A DNA stretch of 64,000 bases from Clostridium tetanomorphum (GTDB lineage Bacteria > Bacillota > Clostridia > Clostridiales > Clostridiaceae). This document shows, one piece after another, positions 44,225 through 53,134 of this stretch (positions are counted from its first letter, which is position 1; each line of letters opens with the position of its first letter). The position numbers and the translations under genes are program-made. The stretch lies in assembly GCF_017873215.1 (NCBI RefSeq), contig NZ_JAGGKA010000016.1, forward strand, positions 1 to 64,000, read 5' to 3'. The notes beneath the pieces are model-generated. The model had not been told where the DNA came from. It made no database searches and saw only the letters and a program-made list of their open reading frames with translations.

Positions 44225-45508
44225 ATGAATATACAACCTTTAGCAGAAAGAATAAGACCATTAGAAATAAATGATGTAGTTGGTCAAAGACATTTATTAG
44301 GTGAAAATAAAATACTTAATAGAATTATAAACTCTAGGAAGATAACTAATATGATTTTTTATGGCCCACCAGGTACGGGAAAAACTACCGTAGCTAGTAT
44401 AATAGCTAAGAAAGCAAATAAGACTTTTTATAAATTAAATGCTACAAATGCATCTTTAAATGATGTGAAGGAAATAATAGGGGAATTAGATGGGCTAATA
44501 GGAGTAAAAGGAGTACTTTTGTATTTAGATGAAATCCAAAATTTTAATAAGAAACAACAACAGTCTCTGTTAGAGTTTATGGAAAATGGAAAGATAACTC
44601 TCATAGCTAGTACAACAGAAAACCCATATCATTATGTGTATAAAGCTATATTAAGTAGATCCACAATTTTTGAATTTAAATCTTTGAATAAGCAAGATAT
44701 TATATTTGGAATAAAGAGAGCTATAAACATTTTAAAAAAAGAAATGGAATATAAAAATATACAATTTACAGAAGAAGCAATTGAGTATATTGCAGATGTA
44801 AGTGGAGGAGATTTAAGAAAAGCATTAAACTCAGTGGAATTGGCAGTATATTCTACTATATCTAGTGAGGATGGAACAATAGGTGTAGATTTGGAAGTCG
44901 CTAAAGAATGTACTCAAATTAAAATATTAAATTATGACAAGTTTGGAGACAGTCATTATGATATTTTAAGCGCTTTTCAAAAGTCTATAAGGGGTAGTGA
45001 TGTAAATGCTTCTATTCATTATTTAGCTAGACTTATAGAAGCAGGAGATTTACCTTCTATATGTAGAAGACTTTTAGTTATATCCTGTGAGGACATAGGG
45101 CTTGCCTATCCTAATGCTATTTCTATAGTGAAAAGTTGTATAGATTCAGCCATGCAACTTGGACTGCCAGAAGGTAGAATTCCCTTAGCTCAGGCAGTAA
45201 TTCTTCTAGCCACTTCTCCTAAGTCAAATTCAACAATAGAGGCTATAGATAAAGCTTTAGGGGATATAAGAAATAAGGATGTTGGAGACATACCATCTTA
45301 TCTTAAAGATGCTCATTATAATGGAGCAGAAAGTTTGGGAAGAGGTATAGGGTATAAGTATCCTCATAATTATAAAAATCATTATGTGAATCAACAATAT
45401 CTTCCAGATAATATTAAAAATTCAGCTTACTATAAACCAGGAAAAAATAAAATGGAGGAAAAGATGCTGGCATATATGAAATTTTTAAGAGCATCGAAAG
45501 AGCCTTAG
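44225..45508 (+). CDS. rarA: Replication-associated recombination protein A
   Basis: RarA (MgsA) is an AAA+ ATPase related to clamp loaders that acts at stalled replication forks. The 427-residue length is normal. Walker A FYGPPGTGKTTVAS is near residue 45, Walker B LLYLDEIQNFNKKQQ near 98, and SGGDLRKALNSVELA near 198 is typical. AAAGGG precedes ATG 44225. The gene ends before a long hairpin terminator. Confidence 0.95.
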   Translation: MNIQPLAERIRPLEINDVVGQRHLLGENKILNRIINSRKITNMIFYGPPGTGKTTVASIIAKKANKTFYKLNATNASLNDVKEIIGELDGLIGVKGVLLYLDEIQNFNKKQQQSLLEFMENGKITLIASTTENPYHYVYKAILSRSTIFEFKSLNKQDIIFGIKRAINILKKEMEYKNIQFTEEAIEYIADVSGGDLRKALNSVELAVYSTISSEDGTIGVDLEVAKECTQIKILNYDKFGDSHYDILSAFQKSIRGSDVNASIHYLARLIEAGDLPSICRRLLVISCEDIGLAYPNAISIVKSCIDSAMQLGLPEGRIPLAQAVILLATSPKSNSTIEAIDKALGDIRNKDVGDIPSYLKDAHYNGAESLGRGIGYKYPHNYKNHYVNQQYLPDNIKNSAYYKPGKNKMEEKMLAYMKFLRASKEP

Positions 45509-45591
45509 TTATACATAACTGTTTAAAGGAGCATTGTTATTTGAATTAAAGTTTGAAAGAAATTATGGACTAAATATAAAATTACATAAAG

Positions 45592-45660
45592 ATTTTACCT
45601 TTTGGAGATATTATAAAAAAGATGCTTACAAGTAAGTTCTTCAAAAGGTAAAATTTTTTA
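45592..45660 (+). terminator. Nested hairpin terminator after rarA
   Basis: ATTTTACCTTTTG (45592-45604) pairs perfectly with CAAAAGGTAAAAT (45642-45654), and a T-run follows. A small inner stem CTTAC/GTAAG lies at 45625-45636. Confidence 0.75.
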
Positions 45661-45669
45661 TTTTTATAG

Positions 45670-45698
45670 TTGACAAGATTACTCTGATTTGCTATTAT
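45670..45698 (+). promoter_or_regulatory. Promoter of iscR-iscS-iscU
   Basis: TTGACA (45670-45675), a 17-base spacer, then TATTAT (45693-45698). Confidence 0.75.
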
Positions 45699-45755
45699 AA
45701 ATTTGAAAGTTTAGTAAAACAGTCTACTTTCATTGAACACTAGAGAGGTGGTTAA

Positions 45756-46187
45756 ATGAAGTTATCAACTAAAGGAAGATACGGAGTTAGAGCTATGGTA
45801 GATTTAGCAATAAATTATGGTAGCGAACCGGTTTCTATTAAAAGTATAGCTGAAAGACAAAATATATCAGAGTATTATTTAGAGCAATTATTTTCTTCTC
45901 TTAGAAAAGCTGATTTAATAAAAAGTATAAGAGGTGCACAGGGAGGATACATACTAACTAGAGAACCTAGAGATATAAGTATAGCTGAAATTATGGAAGT
46001 TTTGGAAGGTCCTCTAGATTTATCCGAATGTGTTTTAGAGGGTAGTTGTAGTAATATGGATTCATGTTCAACTAGGCTATTATGGGTAAAAATAAAAGAG
46101 AGTGTAGAGCAAGTAACAAAGTCAACAACCTTACAGGATTTAGTTGATGATTATGATAAATTAAGGGCTTCAACACGAAAGGAGTAA
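45756..46187 (+). CDS. iscR: Rrf2-family regulator IscR
   Basis: This is a winged-helix Rrf2 regulator that senses Fe-S cluster status and usually represses its own isc operon. The 143-residue protein starts MKLSTKGRYGVRAMVDLA, with recognition region ISEYYLEQLFSSLRKADLI near residue 38. Three cluster cysteines in the IscR pattern C-x5-C-x5-C are present: CVLEGSCSNMDSC near residue 90. GAGAGGTGG precedes ATG 45756. iscS starts six bases downstream. Confidence 0.93.
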   Translation: MKLSTKGRYGVRAMVDLAINYGSEPVSIKSIAERQNISEYYLEQLFSSLRKADLIKSIRGAQGGYILTREPRDISIAEIMEVLEGPLDLSECVLEGSCSNMDSCSTRLLWVKIKESVEQVTKSTTLQDLVDDYDKLRASTRKE

Positions 46188-46193
46188 ATTTAA

Positions 46194-47387
46194 ATGGATA
46201 GAAAATATGTTTATATGGATTATTCAGCAACCACATATACTAAACCAGAAGTATTACAGGAGATGATTCCTTATTTTACAGAGAAATTTGCTAATCCTTC
46301 ATCAAAGTTTTATTCTATATCAGAGGAACCAAGAGTTGCAATTGATAAAGCTAGAGAAAGAGTAGCTAAAGCTATAAATGCTAAAAAAGATGAAATATAT
46401 TTTACTGGTGGTGGCTCAGAAGCAGATAACTGGGCTATTAAAGGTATAGCATCTGCTCACAAAAATAAAGGCAATCATATAATTACTACAGCTATAGAAC
46501 ACCATGCGGTACTTCATACATGCAAATTTTTAGAGAAGAATGGTTTTGAAGTAACTTACTTACCAGTAGATGAAAATGGATTAATTAAAATAGAAGATTT
46601 GAAGAATGCAATAAAGGATACAACTATATTAGTTTCAATTATGTTTGCTAATAACGAAGTAGCTTCAATTCAGCCAATAAAAGAAATAGGTGCTGTCTGT
46701 AGGGAACGAAAAATATTATTCCATACAGATGCGGTTCAAGCAATAGGTCATATAGCAATAGATGTAGAAGATATGAACATAGATTTGCTTTCTATGGCAG
46801 GTCATAAATTTTATGGACCTAAAGGTATTGGAGCTTTATATATAAGAAAAGGAATAAGAATAGATAATCTTATTCATGGTGGAGGACAGGAAAAAGGAAA
46901 GAGAGCAAGTACAGAAAATGTGCCAAGCATTGTAGGTATGGGAAAAGCTATAGAAATTGCGGTGTCTGAATTAAATGAAGAAGCTGCAAGACTTAAAGCA
47001 TTAAGAGATAAATTAATAAATGGAGTAATGGAAAGAATACCATATACTAAAATTAATGGACCTGTTGGTCAAAATAGACTTCCGGGTAGCGCAAACTTTA
47101 GTTTTATAGGAATAGAAGGAGAAGCGTTACTTTTATCCTTAGACTTTGAGGGAGTATGTGCATCTACAGGAAGTGCTTGTGCATCAGGTTCTTTAGATCC
47201 ATCACATGTGCTTTTAGCTATGGGATTGCCTCATGAACTTGCTCATGGTTCTTTAAGATTGTCTTTAGGAGCTGGAAGTACAGAAGAGGATGTAGATTAT
47301 GTATTAAATGTATTACCAGAAATAGTTCAAAGATTAAGAAATATGTCACCACTATGGGAAGATTTTTTAAAGAAGGAGGATAAGTAG
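46194..47387 (+). CDS. iscS: Cysteine desulfurase
   Basis: This PLP enzyme takes sulfur from cysteine to give alanine and an enzyme persulfide for Fe-S clusters and tRNA thiolation. The 397-residue protein has the PLP lysine in SMAGHKFYGPKG near residue 206. The persulfide Cys lies in CASTGSACASGSLDPSH near residue 326. HTDAVQAIGH near 180 is also typical. AAAGGAG precedes ATG 46194. It lies between iscR and iscU, and MnmA, its likely sulfur client, is encoded downstream. Confidence 0.96.
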   Translation: MDRKYVYMDYSATTYTKPEVLQEMIPYFTEKFANPSSKFYSISEEPRVAIDKARERVAKAINAKKDEIYFTGGGSEADNWAIKGIASAHKNKGNHIITTAIEHHAVLHTCKFLEKNGFEVTYLPVDENGLIKIEDLKNAIKDTTILVSIMFANNEVASIQPIKEIGAVCRERKILFHTDAVQAIGHIAIDVEDMNIDLLSMAGHKFYGPKGIGALYIRKGIRIDNLIHGGGQEKGKRASTENVPSIVGMGKAIEIAVSELNEEAARLKALRDKLINGVMERIPYTKINGPVGQNRLPGSANFSFIGIEGEALLLSLDFEGVCASTGSACASGSLDPSHVLLAMGLPHELAHGSLRLSLGAGSTEEDVDYVLNVLPEIVQRLRNMSPLWEDFLKKEDK

Positions 47388-47389
47388 TT

Positions 47390-47821
47390 ATGATATACAG
47401 CGAAAAAGTAATGGATCATTTTAAAAATCCAAGAAATGTTGGAGAAATTCAAGATGCAAATGGAATAGGAGAAGTAGGAAATCCACAGTGTGGAGATATA
47501 ATGAAAATTTACCTAAAGGTTGAAGATAATATAATAAAGGATGTAAAATTTAAAACTTTTGGATGTGGTTCAGCTATAGCTTCCTCAAGTATGGCTACAG
47601 AACTTATAAAAGGTAAAACTGTAGAAGAAGCATGGGACTTAACTAATAAAGCGGTAGCTGAAGCATTAGATGGACTTCCACCAGTAAAAATGCACTGTTC
47701 AGTACTCGCAGAAGAAGCTATACACAAAGCAATAAACAACTATAGAGAATCTGCAGGTTTAGAACCTTGGGAAATGAAAACTCATTCGGAACATATTCAT
47801 GAGGAAGTACATGGAGAATAG
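47390..47821 (+). CDS. iscU: Fe-S cluster scaffold protein IscU/NifU-N
   Basis: This is the scaffold on which new Fe-S clusters are assembled with sulfur from IscS. The 143-residue protein has the three ligand cysteines in GNPQCGD (about residue 35), FGCGSAIASSS (about 60) and MHCSVLAEEAI (about 104). The Asp in PQCGD is also conserved. AAGGAGGA precedes ATG 47390, two bases after iscS. The family's short C-terminal tail here is His/Glu-rich. Confidence 0.95.
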   Translation: MIYSEKVMDHFKNPRNVGEIQDANGIGEVGNPQCGDIMKIYLKVEDNIIKDVKFKTFGCGSAIASSSMATELIKGKTVEEAWDLTNKAVAEALDGLPPVKMHCSVLAEEAIHKAINNYRESAGLEPWEMKTHSEHIHEEVHGE

Positions 47822-47859
47822 TATTTATAGAAAAAATATAATGGAATAAAGAATAAATA

Positions 47860-47894
47860 TAGAAATTCGTCTATGGCGGATTTCTACGTTTTTT
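47860..47894 (+). terminator. Terminator of the isc operon
   Basis: TAGAAATTCG (47860-47869) pairs with CGGATTTCTA (47877-47886) with one wobble; six T follow. Confidence 0.75.
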
Positions 47895-48017
47895 ATAGGA
47901 ATTATATTGATAGTTTTGAAAAATTATGAGAAGATTTATTTAGTTGAGAATTGAAAGTGGAGAAAAATTATACTTACCCATTATGTATTCTTTAAAAAAG
48001 GATTGGTGAAAAGATTT

Positions 48018-49085
48018 ATGACAAAAAAAGTTGTGGTTGGAATGAGTGGCGGAGTAGATAGTTCCGTTACAGCATATTTATTGAAGAAACAGGGATATAA
48101 AGTTATAGGAATGACTATGAAAGTTTTCCCAGGAAATAAATGTAATGGACAAAAAAGTGAATCAGATTTAATAGTAGAAAATGCAAAAAAAGTATGTGAT
48201 AAATTAGAGATACCTTTTGTAGAAATAAATTTAATTAAAGAATTTGATGAAAAGGTTGTAGCGCCATTTATCAATGATTATATAGAGGGAAGAACACCTA
48301 ACCCTTGTGTTTTTTGTAATAAACATATAAAATTTGATGCTTTTTTAAATAAAGCTATAGAACTAGGAGCAGATTATATAGCTACTGGTCATTATTGTAA
48401 AATTAAAAAAAACGGAGATAGATATTTAATATATAAAGCAGAAGATGATAATAAAGATCAAACTTATATGCTATATAATATAAAGCAACATCAATTAAAA
48501 CATGTTCTTATGCCTTGTGGAGAGTACACAAAGGAAAGAATAAGGGAAATTGCAAAAGAAATAGGTCTTCATGTACATAACAAAAAAGACAGTGAGGAAA
48601 TATGTTTTATTCCCGATAATAATCATGGAAATTATATAATAAATCATTATCCTAAGAAAATATTTCCAGGAAATTTTGTGGACAAGAATGGAAAAATTTT
48701 AGGAAGGCATAAAGGAATAATTTATTATACTATAGGGCAAAGAAAAGGGTTAGGAATTGCTTTAGGAAAACCTATATTTGTTACTGATATTATTCCAGAG
48801 AGAAATGAAGTAGTATTAGGAGAAGAAGAGGAAATATTTAAAAATGAACTTACAGCTAGAGATGTAAATTTTATTCTTTTTGATAAATTAAAAAATAAAA
48901 TGAGAGTTACAGCAAAGATTAGATATTCTTCAAAAACCTCTTTGGCTACCATTGAACCTTTGGAAAATGGGAAAGTTAAAGTAATATTCGATGAGAAGCA
49001 AAGAGCTATAACTAAAGGACAATCTGTAGTGTTTTACATTGAAAATTTACTTCTTGGTGGAGGAATTATAGAAGCTGTAAATTAA
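48018..49085 (+). CDS. mnmA: tRNA-specific 2-thiouridylase
   Basis: MnmA thiolates the wobble uridine of tRNAs for Lys, Glu and Gln, using persulfide from IscS. The 355-residue protein opens with the PP-loop [10 protein letters not shown]. It has the catalytic pair in [13 protein letters not shown] (about residue 97) and [10 protein letters not shown] near 196. ATG 48018 is chosen because [12 protein letters not shown] is the normal start. The ribosome site is weak (GGTGA), and TTG 48003 or GTG 48006 are alternatives. Placement after iscSU matches its need for sulfur. Confidence 0.93.
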   Translation: MTKKVVVGMSGGVDSSVTAYLLKKQGYKVIGMTMKVFPGNKCNGQKSESDLIVENAKKVCDKLEIPFVEINLIKEFDEKVVAPFINDYIEGRTPNPCVFCNKHIKFDAFLNKAIELGADYIATGHYCKIKKNGDRYLIYKAEDDNKDQTYMLYNIKQHQLKHVLMPCGEYTKERIREIAKEIGLHVHNKKDSEEICFIPDNNHGNYIINHYPKKIFPGNFVDKNGKILGRHKGIIYYTIGQRKGLGIALGKPIFVTDIIPERNEVVLGEEEEIFKNELTARDVNFILFDKLKNKMRVTAKIRYSSKTSLATIEPLENGKVKVIFDEKQRAITKGQSVVFYIENLLLGGGIIEAVN

Positions 49086-49112
49086 TTTAAAACTTAATAT
49101 ATTTAGAGCATA

Positions 49113-49166
49113 AATAATAAAGAATAAATAGAGAAATTTTCCCTATTTATTCTTTATTATTTTTTG
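49113..49166 (+). terminator. Terminator of mnmA
   Basis: AATAATAAAGAATAAATAG (49113-49131) is a perfect 19-base complement of the arm at 49143-49161; TTTTTT follows. Confidence 0.8.
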
Positions 49167-49251
49167 TATATTTTTTATAATATTATGTTAAGCATATTTT
49201 TTATACTAAAGGAAAAAATATAAAATGAATTTATAATTTGGAGTGAATAGG

Positions 49252-49770
49252 ATGTATAGAAAAAAAGATTTTCTTTTTATGAAAGTAAGTAGTATAAAGG
49301 GTAAAAGCATTGGTTTTATAAAGGATATTATAGTAGATTTTCATATAGGAGGAGTACTTGGATTTTCTATAACATCTTATATGATATTTGGTCCATCTTT
49401 ATATGTATTAAAAGAAAATATTTTATCTTTTAATGAAAGCATGATAGTAGATAAATGGAATAAAGGTAATTATCTTCAGTTTTCCGATATAGTTTATACA
49501 AATGTAATAGATTTACATGGAAACATAATTGGTATGGCTGATGATATAATTTTTGATGAAAAAACTTTCTTAATAAATGGAATAGTTGTATCAACGGGAT
49601 ATCTAACTAATTTTATTCATGGCAAAAAGATTATTTTAATAAAGGATATAATTCTAGGAAAAGATTCAATACTATATTATGGAAATAAGGATAAGATAAT
49701 TCTCTCAAATATACCCAGTAACTTATTCAAATTGAGTAGGGAATATGAAGAACTTCCTAAAAAAGAATAA
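49252..49770 (+). CDS. PRC-barrel domain protein
   Basis: The 172-residue protein seems to hold two PRC-barrel-like repeats, one near residues 4-70 (VSSIKGKSIGFIKDIIVDF) and one near 80-140 (NVIDLHGNIIGMADDIIFDE). PRC barrels occur in RNA-processing and photosynthetic proteins and in many Firmicute proteins of unknown role. GGAG precedes ATG 49252. The end overlaps the AI-2E transporter gene by 26 bases, so the two are coupled. Confidence 0.75.
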   Translation: MYRKKDFLFMKVSSIKGKSIGFIKDIIVDFHIGGVLGFSITSYMIFGPSLYVLKENILSFNESMIVDKWNKGNYLQFSDIVYTNVIDLHGNIIGMADDIIFDEKTFLINGIVVSTGYLTNFIHGKKIILIKDIILGKDSILYYGNKDKIILSNIPSNLFKLSREYEELPKKE

Positions 49771-50770
49771 AAAATATATCCTTATTTCTATGATTGTTTC
49801 CATATTATGTATAATGTTGTTTAGGTTGAAAATAATAAGAGAAATAACACATTTGTTATTTTTATCATTTATATTAGCATATGTTTTGAAACCAATAAAT
49901 GAGAAATTAATTCATTTAGGTTTTAATAGATGTTTTTCATCAGTATTACTTATATGTATAATTATTGTCTTATTTATAGTAGGAGTTACTTTTCTTATAC
50001 CAACTTTATTTAGAGAAAGCTCAAATATTGGTGATGCTTTACATAAAATTGAATTTTTTATAAATAATTTTTATGAAAGGATTAAGCCATTAAGTAATAA
50101 TAAATTTTTTTACAATTTACTTCAAAATGCTTATGGTAGAATTAATGTAACTTTAGACAATGCTTTTAATACTGCATTTGAAAGAATACTTTTATTAGGA
50201 GAAAATTTTATATCTTTTGCCATTGTGCCTATAATAGCATACTATTTTCTTTCAGATGGAAAGGATATAAGTAATAGACTGCTTACTATTTTCCCTGTAA
50301 AAAGTAGAAATATGATTAGAATAGTTGCTAAAGATATTGATAAAATACTGGGAAGATATATAGCTACTCAAGTAATTTTATGCATAATTGTGGGAATATT
50401 CACTTTCATAGTACTTTTAATATTAAGAGTAGATTTCCCTCTAATACTTTCACTATTAAATGGATTCTTTAATATAATTCCATACTTTGGCCCTGTATTT
50501 GGAGCTATACCTAGTATTGTAGTAGCATTTTTAAAATCTCCCAGTGTTGCCTTTTGGACTGCTTTGTGGCTATATTTTATTCAACAAGTAGAAGGAAACA
50601 TTATATCCCCTAAATTCATTGCAGATAATATAAGTATGCATCCTTTAATAGTAATACTATTGCTAATAATTGGAGGCAAAATTTGGGGATTTTTTGGTAT
50701 GATATTAGCAATACCTGTAGGAGTAATAATTAAAGTAGTATATGAAGACTTAAATTATTATATTTTTTAA
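49745..50770 (+). CDS. AI-2E/PerM-family transporter
   Basis: This is an integral membrane protein of 341 residues with about seven helices, of the family that includes PerM and the AI-2 exporter TqsA. SLLNGFFNIIPYFGPVFGAI near residue 238 and a following WTALWLYFIQQVEGNIISPK are typical. The substrate is not predictable; some members exchange Na+ or Li+ for protons. It starts inside the PRC-barrel gene, with TAGGGA just before ATG 49745. A strong hairpin follows. Confidence 0.85.
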   Translation: MKNFLKKNKKYILISMIVSILCIMLFRLKIIREITHLLFLSFILAYVLKPINEKLIHLGFNRCFSSVLLICIIIVLFIVGVTFLIPTLFRESSNIGDALHKIEFFINNFYERIKPLSNNKFFYNLLQNAYGRINVTLDNAFNTAFERILLLGENFISFAIVPIIAYYFLSDGKDISNRLLTIFPVKSRNMIRIVAKDIDKILGRYIATQVILCIIVGIFTFIVLLILRVDFPLILSLLNGFFNIIPYFGPVFGAIPSIVVAFLKSPSVAFWTALWLYFIQQVEGNIISPKFIADNISMHPLIVILLLIIGGKIWGFFGMILAIPVGVIIKVVYEDLNYYIF

Positions 50771-50773
50771 TAG

Positions 50774-50824
50774 TATATGTAGTGGGAAAAATTTATATTG
50801 ATTCCTACTACATATATATTTTAT
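50774..50824 (+). terminator. Terminator of the AI-2E transporter gene
   Basis: TATATGTAGTGGGA (50774-50787) pairs with TCCTACTACATATA (50803-50816) with one wobble, then a T-rich tail. Confidence 0.75.
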
Positions 50825-50921
50825 AAAAAAGTAAAAACTTTTATATAAATAATAATTTAACTAATTAAATTATATCAAATTGTAATTTATGTCCCTAATC
50901 AATTTATTTTTTATACCATAG

Positions 50922-51056
50922 CTATCATTTGCAATACTCTGTACCTATATGGCTGGGGGCATTGAAACTCTTGAGATTTACACCTCTTATACTGTGCACA
51001 GTGGATGATACGTTTCTAAATAAGCAGTTATGGTTCAATCATTTATTCTAGGATAT
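50922..51056 (+). mobile_element. Possible remnant of an IS200/IS605-type element (3' end of tnpB)
   Basis: A short + frame (50922-51008) ends MAGGIETLEIYTSYTVHSG and a stop. The tract is visibly richer in G and C than its flanks. The end of the frame and the following GTGGATGATACGTTTCTAAA and GGTTCAATC resemble, from memory, the 3' ends of clostridial tnpB genes, where the guide RNA is also encoded. On the - strand the same tract has a 37-codon frame ending SFNAPSHIGTEYCK, so orientation is not certain. Confidence 0.3.
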
Positions 51057-51139
51057 ACATTATTGGTGTATTTGTTCAATTTTCACTAATGTTCGGTGAT
51101 CTTTAGAAAAGAAAATTTAATGTATTTATATAAAATCTA

Positions 51140-51168
51140 TTGCATAATTATAAAATATATCTTATAAT
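51140..51168 (+). promoter_or_regulatory. Promoter of the binding protein-argF-carAB block
   Basis: TTGCAT (51140-51145), a 17-base spacer, then TATAAT (51163-51168). The leader would be about 115 bases. Confidence 0.6.
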
Positions 51169-51232
51169 TATAAACATATTTTTCGATATATGGCTGGTAT
51201 GAAACGAAAATAAATATATTAATAAAAATAAA

Positions 51233-51268
51233 TATGTATATTTATGCATAAATGAATATTTAAATATT
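51233..51268 (+). promoter_or_regulatory. Weak tandem ARG-box-like sequences
   Basis: TATGTATATTTATGCATA (51233-51250) and AATGAATATTTAAATATT (51251-51268) partly match the ArgR/AhrC box. They precede arginine genes, but AT-rich DNA makes chance matches likely. Confidence 0.3.
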
Positions 51269-51289
51269 AATTTTTAAGGGGGCATTTTT

Positions 51290-52090
51290 ATGAAAAAAGC
51301 AATTAAATTTTTTATCACAATGTTAATTTTAGGAAGTGTGCTAGGGGGATGTGCTTCTAAAAAAGAAGATTTAAATTTACTTCAAAGTGTAAAGAAAAAT
51401 AAGAAAATAGTCATTGGCATAGAAGAAGGATATCCACCTATGGAATTTAGAGATGAAAATAAAGATCTAGTAGGATTTGATGTGGATTTTGGCAAAGAGT
51501 TAGGAAAAAGATTGGGGGTGACTCCAGAATTTTCAATAGTAGATTTTAATGGATTGATAATGGCTCTCAATTCTAAAAAATTTGATATAGCTATTGCAAG
51601 CATTAGTATTACAGATAAAAGGAAGGAATCTATAGACTTTTCTAAGCCTTATATAGTAGGAGGACAAATTATAGCTGTTAAAAAAGGAAATAAAAGTATT
51701 AATGAAGTGAAAGACTTGCAAGGAAAAGTATTAGCTTGCCAGCTTGGAACTACAGGAGATAATGTAGCTGCTAATATGAAGGGGATAAAGTCATTGAAAA
51801 AATATGACAAAATAACGGAAGCATTTCATGAACTATCTGCTAACAGAGTAGATGCTGTAATTATGGATGCACAGGTTGGAGCTTATTATATGGGAAAGAA
51901 AAAAGGAGAATATGAAATTTTAGATGGCATTATTAGTAAAGAACCTATGGGTATTGGTTACAGAAAAGAAGATAAAGAATTAAGAGAAGAGATAGATAAA
52001 ATAATTGATGATATGGAAAAGGATGGAACGTTATCAAAGCTTTCTATGAAGTGGTTTGGATATGATGCTTATAAAGAAAAATTAAGTTAA
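51290..52090 (+). CDS. Amino-acid ABC transporter substrate-binding lipoprotein
   Basis: This is a periplasmic-binding-protein-fold lipoprotein of 266 residues for polar amino acids. The lipobox VLGGC is near residue 21. [20 protein letters not shown] near residue 43 and the typical [19 protein letters not shown] near 92 mark the SBP_bac_3 family. Position before argF and carAB suggests arginine, ornithine or citrulline. No permease or ATPase gene is adjacent, so it must share one encoded elsewhere. AAGGGGG precedes ATG 51290. Confidence 0.88.
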   Translation: MKKAIKFFITMLILGSVLGGCASKKEDLNLLQSVKKNKKIVIGIEEGYPPMEFRDENKDLVGFDVDFGKELGKRLGVTPEFSIVDFNGLIMALNSKKFDIAIASISITDKRKESIDFSKPYIVGGQIIAVKKGNKSINEVKDLQGKVLACQLGTTGDNVAANMKGIKSLKKYDKITEAFHELSANRVDAVIMDAQVGAYYMGKKKGEYEILDGIISKEPMGIGYRKEDKELREEIDKIIDDMEKDGTLSKLSMKWFGYDAYKEKLS

Positions 52091-52118
52091 GAAGAATAGT
52101 TATGTAAGGGGGATAAAA

Positions 52119-53111
52119 ATGATTAATTTAAAGAATAGAAATTGTTTAACATTAAAAGATTTTTCATTAGAGGAAATAGAGCATTTACTAGATTTAGCAC
52201 AAAAATTGAAAAAGCAGAAGAAAGAGGGTAATGAAGATAAATTACTAACTGGAAAAAATATAGCTTTAATTTTTGAAAAGGAATCTTTAAGAACTAGATG
52301 TTCTTTTGAAGTTGCAGCCTATGATCAGGGAGCTAATATTACTTATATAAATTCTAATGGATCACATATGGGAAAAAAGGAATCTATAAAAGATACAGGT
52401 AGAATTTTAGGAAGAATGTTTGATGGTATTGAATATAGAGGTTACTCTCAAAAAGCAGTGGAAATTTTAGCAGAGTTTTCAAAAGTGCCTGTGTGGAATG
52501 GGCTTACAGATGAAGATCATCCAACTCAAGTATTAGCAGACTTTTTAACTTTAAGGGAAACCATTAATAAATCTTTAAGTTCTATAAAATTTGTTTATAT
52601 AGGTGATGGAAGAAATAATGTAGCAAATGCTCTTATGATAGGAGCTAGTAAGGTAGGAATGAATTTTAAAATAATTTCACCTAGAGAGTTATTTCCAAAA
52701 CAAAGTTTAATAGAAGAATGTATAAAAGAAGCCGAAAAACAGGGCGGTAAAATAACCATTACAGAAAATATAGAAGAAATTAAAGGAGCAGATGTAATCT
52801 ATACAGATGTATGGGTATCTATGGGAGAAGAAGAAAGAATATGGGAGAAAAGAATAGAAAAACTTTTACCTTATCAAGTAAATATGAAATTATTAAAAAT
52901 AAGTGATAATGAAAATGTAAAATTTATGCATTGTCTTCCTGCATATCATAATTTAGAAACAGAAATTGGGGGAAAAATATATGATAAATTTGGACTTAAG
53001 TCTTTAGAAGTTACGGAAGAAGTATTTGAAAGTAAATATTCTTTAGTATTTGAACAAGGAGAAAATAGATTACACACTATTAAAGCTGTTATGGTAGCTA
53101 CACTGATGTAA
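52119..53111 (+). CDS. argF: Ornithine carbamoyltransferase
   Basis: This enzyme joins ornithine and carbamoyl phosphate to citrulline. The 330-residue protein has the ornithine-side motifs VWVSMGEEE near residue 229 and FMHCLPAYH near 270. [11 protein letters not shown] near 130 is also conserved. The carbamoyl-phosphate motif reads SLRTRCSFE near residue 57 where OTCases normally have STRTR. AAGGGGG precedes ATG 52119. carA and carB follow directly and supply carbamoyl phosphate. A catabolic direction (arcB) cannot be excluded, but no arcA or arcC is present. Confidence 0.92.
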   Translation: MINLKNRNCLTLKDFSLEEIEHLLDLAQKLKKQKKEGNEDKLLTGKNIALIFEKESLRTRCSFEVAAYDQGANITYINSNGSHMGKKESIKDTGRILGRMFDGIEYRGYSQKAVEILAEFSKVPVWNGLTDEDHPTQVLADFLTLRETINKSLSSIKFVYIGDGRNNVANALMIGASKVGMNFKIISPRELFPKQSLIEECIKEAEKQGGKITITENIEEIKGADVIYTDVWVSMGEEERIWEKRIEKLLPYQVNMKLLKISDNENVKFMHCLPAYHNLETEIGGKIYDKFGLKSLEVTEEVFESKYSLVFEQGENRLHTIKAVMVATLM

Positions 53112-53134
53112 CTTTTAAGAAAGAGGGTATAAAA

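Larger units (their letters stand above)
50771..51289. other. 519-base gap before the arginine block
   Basis: This gap contains the terminator at 50774-50824, a patch of less AT-rich DNA at about 50935-51055 that looks like a transposon remnant, a consensus promoter (51140-51168) and ARG-box-like sequence (51233-51268). No intact gene was found. Confidence 0.6.
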
